From Candidatus Puniceispirillum marinum IMCC1322 (GTDB lineage Bacteria > Pseudomonadota > Alphaproteobacteria > Puniceispirillales > Puniceispirillaceae), in assembly GCF_000024465.1 (NCBI RefSeq), contig NC_014010.1, positions 620,001-684,000 on the forward strand: 64,000 nucleotides of DNA, in the 5' to 3' direction. The number at the start of each line of letters is the position of its first letter. Within the stretch, counting starts at the first letter, position 1. Shown here one piece after another: positions 18,481-26,278 of this stretch. The notes below the pieces were generated by a model. It worked only from the letters and a program-made list of their open reading frames with translations, was not told the DNA's origin and searched no databases. A program made the translations under genes and the position numbers.

Positions 18481-19310
18481 TTTCTTTCTCTCAACCGCGG
18501 GTTTAACGCATCATTCAAACCTTCACCAACAAGGTTGATCGCCAGCACTGTAATAAGAATGGCAATGCCGGGGAACGTACAGACCCACCATGCTGACCGA
18601 AGCATGGTGCGCCCCGCCCCAATCTGGAACCCCCAACTCATAATGTTTGGATCACCAAGCCCTAAAAAAGCAAGGCCACTTTCAATCAGGATAGCTGTTG
18701 CCACCATCAATGAACCAACCACAATAATAGGGCTTAGACAATTTGGCAGAATTTCACGCATCATGATCCGTAGATCATTCATACCCAGCGTATGACATGC
18801 TTGCACAAATTCCCGGTTTTTCAGAGCCAGAAATTCACCCCTTACAAGTCGTGCCACACTGGGCCATGACACAACAGCGATTGCAATCACAATACTGATA
18901 ATTGATGGCTTCATAATCGCAACCAGCAGAATGGCGAAAATAAATGAAGGAATGGTTTGAAAAATTTCGGTGACGCGCATCAGCAAGTCATCCAAGCGAC
19001 CACCATAATATCCAGAAAATGCGCCAAAAAGCACACCTATGAATACGGCAACCAATGTCGCCACCAAGCCAATCAGCAATGATGTTTTGGCACCATGAAC
19101 AATCCCCGCTGCCACATCGCGCCCCAGCGAGTCACTGCCAAGCAGGAACCCGTTTGTGCCTGGGCCGGATAATGGTTTGCCAGCTAGACGAAACGGATCA
19201 AACCCATACAACAAGTCAGCAAAACCCGCCATCAAAACAACCAATATGATGACAAACAATCCAAAAACGGCAGATTTGTTGCGTTTATATCTTCCCCAGA
19301 ATTCCAGCAT
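18477..19310 (-). CDS. ABC importer permease, DppC/OppC type
   Basis: A permease of about 277 residues with an N-terminal helix (GLFVIILVVLMAGFADLLYG) and a core of five more. The EAA-loop region is VARLVRGEFLALKNREFVQACHTLGMND, as in DppC. The frame is open to 19409, but the ATG at 19310, one base after the previous gene's stop, gives the family-typical N-terminus. It pairs with the DppB-type permease to form the membrane channel for peptides or similar solutes. Confidence 0.9.
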   Translation of the reverse strand: MLEFWGRYKRNKSAVFGLFVIILVVLMAGFADLLYGFDPFRLAGKPLSGPGTNGFLLGSDSLGRDVAAGIVHGAKTSLLIGLVATLVAVFIGVLFGAFSGYYGGRLDDLLMRVTEIFQTIPSFIFAILLVAIMKPSIISIVIAIAVVSWPSVARLVRGEFLALKNREFVQACHTLGMNDLRIMMREILPNCLSPIIVVGSLMVATAILIESGLAFLGLGDPNIMSWGFQIGAGRTMLRSAWWVCTFPGIAILITVLAINLVGEGLNDALNPRLRERN

Positions 19311-19311
19311 A

Positions 19312-20298
19312 TTAAGAAACCTCAATTCTAGGATCCAAGAAACAATAGATGATATCGACAACCAGATTAACAGCAATGACCAAAATTGATGACAACATGA
19401 AAATACCAAGCAACAGGTTTAGGTCGCGCGCAAATAGTGATTCAAAAGCCAGCATGCCTAACCCGGGCCAAGCAAACACTGACTCAACAATTACTGATCC
19501 ACCAATTAGTGCACCCACCTGCACACCTGCCATTGTAACAACAGGAAGCAGAGCATTCCGTAGAACATGGACGAAGGTAATCCGACGTTCGGTTAATCCT
19601 TTGGCACGAGCGGTAATGACATAATCCTGACCATATTGTTCCAGCATCGAGGCACGCATCATGCGCGTATAAAGCGCTAGATAGAATAAGGACAAGGTAA
19701 TCGTTGGCAAAACCAGATGCACTGCAATGTCTTTGACTTTATCCCAGCCTTCATAAAAGGCGGCGACATTCTCCATACCACTGGTTGGGAACCAGCCCAG
19801 TTTCAATGAAAACACAACAATCATCATCAGACCAACCCAGAATAAGGGGGTGGCATAAGTGATAAGCGCAAACACTGTGATCACAGCATCTTTCCAAGTG
19901 TTCAATCGCATTGCAGCAAGCAAACCAAGCAGAACGCCAAAACCAACGGCCAGAATGATTGTGCTTGTCATCAACAAACCTGTGGCAGCAAAGCGATCAA
20001 AAATCAGATCACTAACCGGCATATCATGACGGAACGAATAGCCTAAATCCAGCACAGCTACATTCTTCAGATAAACCATAAGCTGAACTGGAAGCGGTTG
20101 ATCGAGGCCAAACTTCGCCCGAAGCTGCGCCATATATTCAGGCGTCGCCGAGCCAGCCTCACCTGCCAGCACATCAACGGCATCGCCTTCGGCCAAATTT
20201 AAAAGGAAAAAATTAATAACAACAATGGCTAGGATAATCGGGATGCCCTGAAGCAACCGTTTCCCGACATACTTAAAAATTTTGGAGGATCGTGTCAT
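19312..20298 (-). CDS. ABC importer permease, DppB/OppB type
   Basis: A permease of about 328 residues starting MTRSSKIFKYVGKRLLQGIPIILAI, the first helix of the DppB family. The EAA region is MLEQYGQDYVITARAKGLTERRITFVHVLRNALLPVVT near residue 225. The frame extends to a TTG at 20322; the ATG at 20298 is preferred. A strong hairpin separates it from the binding-protein gene upstream, which often goes with lower expression of the permease genes than of the binding protein. Confidence 0.9.
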   Translation of the reverse strand: MTRSSKIFKYVGKRLLQGIPIILAIVVINFFLLNLAEGDAVDVLAGEAGSATPEYMAQLRAKFGLDQPLPVQLMVYLKNVAVLDLGYSFRHDMPVSDLIFDRFAATGLLMTSTIILAVGFGVLLGLLAAMRLNTWKDAVITVFALITYATPLFWVGLMMIVVFSLKLGWFPTSGMENVAAFYEGWDKVKDIAVHLVLPTITLSLFYLALYTRMMRASMLEQYGQDYVITARAKGLTERRITFVHVLRNALLPVVTMAGVQVGALIGGSVIVESVFAWPGLGMLAFESLFARDLNLLLGIFMLSSILVIAVNLVVDIIYCFLDPRIEVS

Positions 20299-20349
20299 GT
20301 TACATCTGCACTCAAAAGGCAAAAAATTAGATTAAAATAATAAAGTAAA

Positions 20350-20376
20350 TCGGGCCAGAAAAGTATTCTGGCCCGA
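20350..20376 (-). terminator. intra-operon hairpin between binding protein and permease genes
   Basis: TCGGGCCAGAA (20350-20360) and TTCTGGCCCGA (20366-20376) form a perfect 11-pair stem with a 5-base loop. Read on the minus strand it is followed by a T-rich but interrupted tract. This fits a leaky terminator or an RNA-stabilising hairpin that keeps the binding protein more abundant than the permeases. Confidence 0.7.
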
Positions 20377-20387
20377 CCATAAAGACT

Positions 20388-21974
20388 TTAGTCGTCCAAA
20401 TATGCTTCTCTGAACGAACCATATGCACCCATTGCCGAGCCATATGCACCTTTTAGTTTGGTGTTGTAAACAGTAAGGAATTCCAACTCAAACAGGTTAA
20501 CGACAGGCATGTCGTTGGCCAGAATTGTCTGAATTTCCTTATATGTAGCTGTACGCTTGGCGGCATCTGGCTCTTTCGAACCTGAGTCAAGCAATGCGTC
20601 CAACGTTGGGTTGCTATACCGTGATGAGTTCACAAAATGTGTACCCTGACGGATCTGGTTAGTACCATAGTGGCGATGAACACCCAGAACCGGATCTGGC
20701 AACTGGTAGAAATAGTTAATGTTCATTGCAAAGTCATAACGGTGATAAACACGCTTCAACCATGTTGGCACGTCTTCGTAACGAAGTTCCAGCTGGATGC
20801 CAATGTCACCCATTGCCTGCTTCATATACTCACCAGCGCGTCTCCAGTCCTCACCATAAGGGATAAGATCCAGAACCGCGGTCATGCGAACGCCATTGCC
20901 ATCTTTCTTGAAGCCGGCTTTGTCGAGAATAGCGTTAGCCGCTGCAACGTCGCCTCTTTCTGGATAGTTTGGCATTTCAGCATGCAGGTTTGTTGCCTTG
21001 AAGTTACTGCTGAGCGCACTTGTCGCTGGCTTACCATAACCAAAGAAGATCGTATCAATCATGAAACGACGATCGATTGCTGTAGAAATCGCACGACGAA
21101 CGGCAGGATCAACAAAAGCACCTTCTTTGGTGTTGAATTCGATCAAAGCCATAGGATTGATCATTGAATAGCCATCAGTTGTGACATCAATGTCATCGCG
21201 CTCTTTCAAACGAACTGCATCGATATTAGGAATGGCGTTATAAGCCGCATACAAAACTTCGCCATTTTCCATTGCCGCTGTACGTGTTGACGCATCAGGG
21301 ATAAAACGACCAACAATACGGTCAAGGTGAGGCAAACCTTCTTGCCAATAGTTTTCATTCTTATCTAGGCGGATATACTGGCCTTTTTTCCACTCGACAA
21401 ACTTGAATGGACCTGTGCCAACAGGGTTATTTGCCAATGGAGCAGATTTAACATCCTGGCCTTCAAGAAGATGCATTGGCACCATCGGTGATTCATAGGC
21501 AGAGAATGATCTCATCATATATGGTGCAGGGTTATCAAGATTGAAGATAGCTGTATGCGCATCCGGTGTCTCGATACTGCTCACTTCTCTGAAAGAGTTA
21601 GGGCCACGAGGGTGTACCTTCTTCAACACTTCCATAATAGTGAATTTGACGTCAGCAGAGGTAAATGGTTTACCATCATGCCATGTAACGCCCTTGCGAA
21701 GATTGAATGTAACGGTCTTACCGTCTGCACTCATATCATAGCTTTCAGCAAGAATAGGAATCATCTTGCCGTCATTATCGTAATCAAACAGACCCTCATA
21801 CACTTTTGGCATAACCAAACCGATAGGCCCTGATGTTGATACGTAAGACGCCAATGTTGGTGGCTCAGGCTGAACCAAAAACGCAAGTGTTCCACCGTCT
21901 TTTGCGGCATGCGCAGACACTGAACTCAACAACAGCGATGCAGCGAGTGCACAGCTTCTTAATAGTGTTTTCAT
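20388..21974 (-). CDS. periplasmic substrate-binding protein, family 5 (oligopeptide type)
   Basis: About 528 residues. A signal peptide is clear: MKTLLRSCALAASLLLSSVSAHA-AKDGG. The mature domain has the family-5 features VTFNLRKGVTWHDGKPFTSADVKFTI (about residues 95-120) and the NPVGTGPFKFVEWKKGQYI segment. The ATG at 21974 has GGGAGA 6 bases upstream, better than the frame start at 22001. It leads the importer operon (binding protein, permease, permease, fused ATPase). Such proteins bind di- or oligopeptides, but also nickel, opines or other amides; the ligand is unknown. Confidence 0.92.
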   Translation of the reverse strand: MKTLLRSCALAASLLLSSVSAHAAKDGGTLAFLVQPEPPTLASYVSTSGPIGLVMPKVYEGLFDYDNDGKMIPILAESYDMSADGKTVTFNLRKGVTWHDGKPFTSADVKFTIMEVLKKVHPRGPNSFREVSSIETPDAHTAIFNLDNPAPYMMRSFSAYESPMVPMHLLEGQDVKSAPLANNPVGTGPFKFVEWKKGQYIRLDKNENYWQEGLPHLDRIVGRFIPDASTRTAAMENGEVLYAAYNAIPNIDAVRLKERDDIDVTTDGYSMINPMALIEFNTKEGAFVDPAVRRAISTAIDRRFMIDTIFFGYGKPATSALSSNFKATNLHAEMPNYPERGDVAAANAILDKAGFKKDGNGVRMTAVLDLIPYGEDWRRAGEYMKQAMGDIGIQLELRYEDVPTWLKRVYHRYDFAMNINYFYQLPDPVLGVHRHYGTNQIRQGTHFVNSSRYSNPTLDALLDSGSKEPDAAKRTATYKEIQTILANDMPVVNLFELEFLTVYNTKLKGAYGSAMGAYGSFREAYLDD

Positions 21975-22085
21975 GAATATTCTCCCTTTTTGACCAGCCA
22001 AAAATTACAATTAAAATTAAGGCATGGATACGATAATTTAGCGTTAAACAAACCGTACATTCTGTCAAATAATAAATATATGAAC

Positions 22086-22132
22086 TGGTTAGAAAATAAC
22101 CAATATTAAAGAAAAGTTCAGTTCAAACTGAA
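22086..22132 (-). promoter_or_regulatory. two dyads upstream of the peptide importer operon
   Basis: TGGTTA-GAAAA-TAACCA (22086-22102) and TTCAGTT-CA-AACTGAA (22117-22132) are exact inverted repeats about 111-158 bases upstream of the binding-protein start, in the only promoter-sized gap for this operon. They are good operator candidates for one or two repressors or activators. The regulator is not identified. Confidence 0.45.
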
Positions 22133-22211
22133 ATTTAAGTCTTAATTATCATTTAAATTTTATGTCTGGTTATATAATTTAAGGCTTCGGATAAATTGCC
22201 ACTTCAACATC

Positions 22212-23216
22212 TCAGCAATAGATTTCAGGCCCTACCCATTGTTGCGTTGAATAGCGATCTCCATGAGCCCATCCTATTGGTAATGTGTCTTCGATTATGC
22301 GCATGTCCGTATCCGACAACGAGACGTTTGCCCCTTCGCAAAGTTCAAGAAAATGCGCCACTGATCTTGTGCCAGGTATCGGAATAATATGCTCGCCCTT
22401 ATGGATCAACCAGGCAATGGCCAACCCAGCAGCTGACAACCCCATATCAGCCGCCAAATTGCGGAAATTGATTCCAGCTTTGATATTTGCCGAATAATTA
22501 GGCTCGATAAAGCGTGGGTTTTGTCTTAACCACTCCATCCCGCTTATGGCGTCAAGAGTTAGTGGATTGTCCGTTAGCAATGACCGGCCAACTGGCGAAA
22601 AAGCGACCAAGGCTGTGCCAAGCTCCTTGGTTGTTTGCACCAGTCCCATTTCAGGACTACGTACCGAAAGCGAATATTCTGACTGTACAGCTGCTACATG
22701 ATGGATTGCATCTGCGCGCCGCAAGGACGCGGGTGCAATTTCCGAAAAACCAAAAGATTTGATTTTGCCTGATTTCACAAGCTCGACCAGTGTCTCAGTA
22801 ACGTCTTCAATCGAGGTCTGGGCATCGCGGCGATGGATATAATAGAGATCAATAGAGTCAAGTTGAAGCCGGGCTAACGTCTTATCTAGCTCAGCTATTA
22901 GATATGCAGGGCTGTTATCAAAGTAACGCTTACCTGTTTCTGGATCCTTGGCAATGCCTACCTTTGACGCAATCGAAAAAAGATCATTTCGGCGTGCGCC
23001 CTGTTTGGCTAAAAATGTACCTATGACCGTTTCTGATACGCCGCCGCCATAAACATTAGCGGTATCAATATGTGTGACTCCCTGATCAAGTGCTGTGGAC
23101 ATCAACCGATGTGATTCAGACTCGTTGGTTTCGCCGTAAAAATTCGAAAATGACATCGCACCGATACCAATAGCTGAGACCATAGTCCCATTTTTACCCA
23201 AACGCCGTTGCTTCAT
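22212..23216 (-). CDS. aldo/keto reductase
   Basis: A 334-residue aldo/keto reductase distinct from the Tas-like one at the window start. The tetrad is visible as Asp in HIDTANVY, Tyr in the same motif, Lys in SIASKVG and His in YYIHRRD. It belongs to the group of YajO/PLR-like enzymes. The ATG at 23216 has GAGG 5 bases upstream, so the frame start at 23258 was not used. It is single, upstream of but well separated from the peptide importer operon. The substrate is unknown. Confidence 0.88.
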   Translation of the reverse strand: MKQRRLGKNGTMVSAIGIGAMSFSNFYGETNESESHRLMSTALDQGVTHIDTANVYGGGVSETVIGTFLAKQGARRNDLFSIASKVGIAKDPETGKRYFDNSPAYLIAELDKTLARLQLDSIDLYYIHRRDAQTSIEDVTETLVELVKSGKIKSFGFSEIAPASLRRADAIHHVAAVQSEYSLSVRSPEMGLVQTTKELGTALVAFSPVGRSLLTDNPLTLDAISGMEWLRQNPRFIEPNYSANIKAGINFRNLAADMGLSAAGLAIAWLIHKGEHIIPIPGTRSVAHFLELCEGANVSLSDTDMRIIEDTLPIGWAHGDRYSTQQWVGPEIYC

Positions 23217-23522
23217 TCTTGCCTCACTAGGATAATTGAGTGACATATAAATCTTCATGTCGCATTCAAGATGTTATTTTTGACCGGACACTGACTTAGC
23301 GATTAGACGATGACCATCATAGCCACCCTAAACAATGGAGGCGTGAAAGCTAGCTTAATAGTCTCTATTCGTCATGGAAACTTATACGCTGCCTATTTTG
23401 AAAGGGCTTAGAAATACCAGCAATGACCGACACGCAGTGACGATCCGGCAAGCTTGAAAGTAGCCACACGGCCAATCTCTGAGCAAATTTGAATTTTTCT
23501 TTGGCTTGCGTTATATTAGATA
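23217..23522. other. 306-base intergenic gap
   Basis: Divergent gap between the aldo/keto reductase and the small membrane protein gene. Apart from the promoter-like element described at 23489-23517 I see no gene or RNA here. Confidence 0.5.
23489..23517 (+). promoter_or_regulatory. sigma-70-type promoter abutting the start codon
   Basis: TTGAAT (23489-23494), a 17-base spacer and TATATT (23512-23517) form a good promoter. The expected transcription start (about 23524) falls on the ATG at 23523, and no Shine-Dalgarno is present. This suggests a leaderless mRNA. Confidence 0.5.
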
Positions 23523-23930
23523 ATGCTTAAGGCAGTTCATATATCAAATCTTATAATTATTTGTCTATCAACATGGGCAATATACATTTCTGCGTCTGCA
23601 TTTTGGGGGATTACCGTTTATTTCCCATTTATAGTTAGTGATGAGGCCAATATCCCATTTCACCGTATGCAAATTGTCAGAATTTCGGTACTTTTGACCT
23701 TTGCTTATTTTGGTATTATGCATCTTATCAAGGGTAGCGATCCCCTATATCCAATCCAATTTCTATCCGTTTACCTAAAGTTTCTCGTCATTGCCGGATT
23801 GCCAATTTGCTTTATTCACGGTGTTCCCTTTTTGGAATACAGCATTTGGTTATTTTTCTTTATTTGCTCTGTTATTCTCCACATTGCGTCAAAACCAAAA
23901 TATCGAAAATATTTTTCCACAAAAAAGTAA
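23523..23930 (+). CDS. small four-helix membrane protein, unknown function
   Basis: A 135-residue protein with about four hydrophobic segments (roughly residues 8-33, 50-65, 78-95 and 98-118) and a short basic tail ending KPKYRKYFSTKK. I do not recognise the family. The good promoter just upstream and the absence of a competing frame support a real gene. It converges with the FNR-like regulator, 40 bases between the stops, with no obvious terminator. Its codon use is AT-richer than that of the housekeeping genes. Confidence 0.6.
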   Translation: MLKAVHISNLIIICLSTWAIYISASAFWGITVYFPFIVSDEANIPFHRMQIVRISVLLTFAYFGIMHLIKGSDPLYPIQFLSVYLKFLVIAGLPICFIHGVPFLEYSIWLFFFICSVILHIASKPKYRKYFSTKK

Positions 23931-23970
23931 TTTCATAGATGTTGAAAATCTTTGCCCTGGCTTGTAAAAA

Positions 23971-24729
23971 TTAGAAATGGCAGTGTGGACAGTTTTCTTT
24001 ACCTGCCTGCGAACAGTTTTTTGCGATTTCAAGATCACAAAAATGGCATAGGGCAAAAGCATCACTCATCCTAATTTTGTTTCCATCAACAGTGATACCC
24101 ATTTTCCGTATTTTTTTTAAGGCTCGCGAAAATGTTTCAGGCGTCATGCCAAGATGGCTGGCGATGGTCGCTTTCTTGAAGCTCAACTCAAACGACATGC
24201 TGTTTGCGCCTTGTTCAATATGCTTTTGAAGTAAATAATGGCCAATTCGCTGAAATGGCGTTTTTATGGAAATATTATCAACCTGATCTATGGCACTTTC
24301 GTAATGTGTGGCCAGCGTTTTAAGCATATTTATCGAAAATTGGCTGTCTTTGAGTACAAGATTTTTGACAAATGTTGCAGATATTTCCAATATACGTGAC
24401 TTCGCTGTTACCTCTACCGCAAAGGGTGAATTACCACCCATAAAAACAGTAGCCGCCATGCAACTCTCGCCCTGATCAAGCATACGAAGCGTCACTTCGT
24501 CCCCCTCTTTACCAGAGCGAAAGGTACGCAAATGCCCTTCCAATAGGATGAAAATGCACCATACGTCATCACCCTGTTGAACAAGCATTTTTCCACCTTC
24601 ATACTCCTTGACCACCGAATGAGAAAGAATGTCTTGCAGGGCTGATTTATCCAATCCCTGAAAAAGTTGTGGTTTACCTTTCGCAAATAATAATGGTGGA
24701 AACCAAGTTTCGGTTTCAAGATTTGTCAT
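23971..24729 (-). CDS. FNR-like Crp-family regulator with a C-terminal cysteine cluster
   Basis: 252 residues: a cyclic-nucleotide-binding-type sensor domain (about 20-140), a dimerisation helix (about 133-165) and a winged helix (about 170-222). The recognition helix reads HLGMTPETFSRALKKIRKMG, and E198-x-x-S201-R202 is the residue pattern by which FNR reads TTGAT half-sites. There is no N-terminal cysteine cluster. Instead the last 25 residues hold Cys228, 231, 239, 247 and 250 (C-x2-C-x7-C-x7-C-x2-C). Bacillus subtilis Fnr also carries its [4Fe-4S] ligands at the C-terminus, so an oxygen or NO-sensing cluster is plausible. A perfect FNR box lies 52 bases upstream of the start. ATG at 24729 preferred over GTG at 24732. 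Confidence 0.87.
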   Translation of the reverse strand: MTNLETETWFPPLLFAKGKPQLFQGLDKSALQDILSHSVVKEYEGGKMLVQQGDDVWCIFILLEGHLRTFRSGKEGDEVTLRMLDQGESCMAATVFMGGNSPFAVEVTAKSRILEISATFVKNLVLKDSQFSINMLKTLATHYESAIDQVDNISIKTPFQRIGHYLLQKHIEQGANSMSFELSFKKATIASHLGMTPETFSRALKKIRKMGITVDGNKIRMSDAFALCHFCDLEIAKNCSQAGKENCPHCHF

Positions 24730-24758
24730 CACCTAAATCCATCAATTGAACCTGCATT

Positions 24759-24780
24759 GATCAGATAAAATTATCTGATC
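24759..24780 (-). promoter_or_regulatory. perfect 22-base palindrome next to the FNR box
   Basis: Arms GATCAGATAA (24759-24768) and TTATCTGATC (24771-24780) are exact inverted copies around a 2-base centre. It directly abuts the FNR box, between it and the start codon 30 bases away, so it would overlap the core promoter. It is a likely operator for a dimeric repressor; the regulator is not known. Confidence 0.6.
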
Positions 24781-24794
24781 TTGATTTCAATCAA
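24781..24794 (-). promoter_or_regulatory. perfect FNR/DNR box (TTGAT-N4-ATCAA)
   Basis: TTGATTTCAATCAA matches the FNR consensus at all ten defined positions. It lies upstream of the FNR-like gene itself, its only plausible target, and the encoded protein has the matching E-x-x-S-R recognition residues. Autoregulation is inferred; activation versus repression cannot be told without the transcription start. Confidence 0.8.
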
Positions 24795-25083
24795 TTGCAT
24801 TTCGTCAACGCTATGGCCATTAACTAAAATTGGTCAAGACATTGTCGGCAATGTTTGGGCTTGGGTTTATACATTGCGGCTTGAATTAGGGTTGGCATTG
24901 ATATGACATATTTTACCGTTAATTTTTACCATCAACATTTGTCCCAATGTTTACCCCAATTTGTTGCTGGAATGGGTGTAAAACCATCCGCTATAGTGAC
25001 GTCTTACGGAAACCAAAAAACACAATAAAAACAATGTTTACAGGGTATTAAAGGGTGTTTTCGAGAGATAAAAAGGGATAAAA

Positions 25084-25175
25084 TGGCGGAGGGGAAGGGA
25101 TTCGAACCCCCGAAAGGAATTTCTTCCTTTAACGATTTAGCAAACCGCCGCCTTCAGCCACTCGGCCACCCCTCC
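25084..25175 (-). tRNA. tRNA-Ser (anticodon GCU)
   Basis: Read on the minus strand: acceptor stem GGAGGGG (25169-25175) pairing with CCCCTCC (25088-25094), discriminator G and encoded CCA (25084-25086). It has a D-arm of the GGCCGAGTGGC type, an anticodon loop TTGCTAA with GCT at 25139-25141, a long variable arm as expected for tRNA-Ser, and a T-loop GGTTCGAATCC. It decodes AGC/AGU. Confidence 0.96.
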
Positions 25176-25552
25176 GCAGGGTGATGCGCATTCTACAGAA
25201 CAGGCACCAAACATTTACACGGCGTATGCAGGCTTATCTCTAGCCATGAAAGCAAAATCTGTCAAACCGAAATGCGCGTATCCGGCACGCAAATCGTCTC
25301 TTATTTACTGCCGATGATCTACTGTTGAGTTTCCGGCCGATGGTAATCTGTCAATGCATGGGCATGACGGCATAAACCCTGTTAGCGTAAACCCTGTTAT
25401 ATGGGCGTCATGCAAAACATGAGGCACTTTTATCGATTTACAGTATCGGGTGCGGCCTCAATATTTATACAATGATTTATATTAGCAAATATTGATATTA
25501 TATAATAATTACAGTATCTTGACAGCCTGCAAAACAAAACCATAGTGTTTCC
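25176..25552. other. 377-base gap between tRNA-Ser and the ABC-2 exporter genes
   Basis: No gene seen. The first part would hold the tRNA promoter. A compact repeat structure lies at 25362-25413. The last 90 bases are very AT-rich, with TTGACA-like TTGACAG near 25519-25525 but no convincing -10. Confidence 0.5.
25362..25413. repeat. inverted repeat enclosing a 12-base tandem direct repeat
   Basis: TAAACCCTGTTA occurs at 25373-25384 and 25388-25399 (15-base period). This pair is flanked by the exact inverted arms GCATGACG (25362-25369) and CGTCATGC (25406-25413). The whole element is 52 bases and lies 140-190 bases upstream of the ABC-2 permease. It could be a cooperative operator or a small mobile remnant. 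Confidence 0.5.
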
Positions 25553-26278
25553 ATGATCGCCTTCATTCAGAATATATATTATTTATCACTACTGCTTCTG
25601 CGCGAAGAAATGCGCGAGCCAGGCTGGCTGTTCTGGTCAGTCACCTTTCCATTCATCATAATGGTAGCCTTGTTTCTGCAAACCACCGACTCATTGAACG
25701 CAAAATTGTTTCCTATTATGTTGAGTTTTGTAAGTGTGGTAACAGCCATACGAAGTACAGGCGCGTATCTTGTCGGACGCCGCGAAGCAAATTTTCTGCA
25801 AGCTTTTGTGTCCTTTCCAGTAGCGCAGAAACGCTACGTTCTCGCTCAAATTATTGCAGGGTTTGTTTTCACAGGCATTATCGTAGCCGCTTTCGGCACC
25901 CTCAGTAGTCTTTTCTTTAATGATGTTACAATTGCTGAAAATCTCCATCAGATTATGCGCGCACTTGGTGTCGTATTTTGTGTAATTTGCGCTGGTAGTG
26001 TGCTGAATCTAATACCTCTAAAATTTCAAACGATCATGGGGTTAGTGACATCAACATATGCCCCCATGTTGCTGCTTACGTTCGCGGAGTTAATTCGGTT
26101 CCCGAACAATATGGCACTCGCTTTAATAAATACTATCAATCCGATAGCTGTCGGCGCTTCATTTATCGGCAATAACAACACATCATGGTTGGTGCTAACC
26201 ATCTGGTTAATAGTGTGCCTTGGATTGCTTAGCGCAACCATCACTTGGTTTAATCTAGAGACACGGTGGGACAAATGA
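25553..26278 (+). CDS. ABC-2 type exporter permease
   Basis: A 241-residue integral membrane protein with about six helices and the ABC-2 layout: a short cytosolic N-terminus LLREEMREPGWLFW, then paired helices. The region VGRREANFLQAFVSFPVAQKRYVLAQ is the usual interfacial segment of such permeases. The ATPase gene follows with an ATGA overlap. Substrate unknown; relatives export drugs, lipids or peptides. No clear Shine-Dalgarno. It faces away from tRNA-Ser. Confidence 0.8.
   Translation: MIAFIQNIYYLSLLLLREEMREPGWLFWSVTFPFIIMVALFLQTTDSLNAKLFPIMLSFVSVVTAIRSTGAYLVGRREANFLQAFVSFPVAQKRYVLAQIIAGFVFTGIIVAAFGTLSSLFFNDVTIAENLHQIMRALGVVFCVICAGSVLNLIPLKFQTIMGLVTSTYAPMLLLTFAELIRFPNNMALALINTINPIAVGASFIGNNNTSWLVLTIWLIVCLGLLSATITWFNLETRWDK

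Larger units (their letters stand above)
24730..25083. other. 354-base regulatory gap upstream of the FNR-like gene
   Basis: The gap holds the palindrome at 24759-24780 and the FNR box at 24781-24794, described separately. From 24795 to the tRNA 3' end at 25084 I find no gene. This part is T/A-rich with repeated TTTACC-like stretches but no clear structure. Confidence 0.5.

Noticed and set aside
20637-21167. 176-codon plus-strand frame inside the binding-protein gene
   Set aside because: Antisense to a clear family-5 binding protein; no independent support.
24795-25083. Possible integrated element next to the 3' end of tRNA-Ser
   Set aside because: I looked for a second copy of the tRNA 3' end and for an integrase gene; neither is present in the window.
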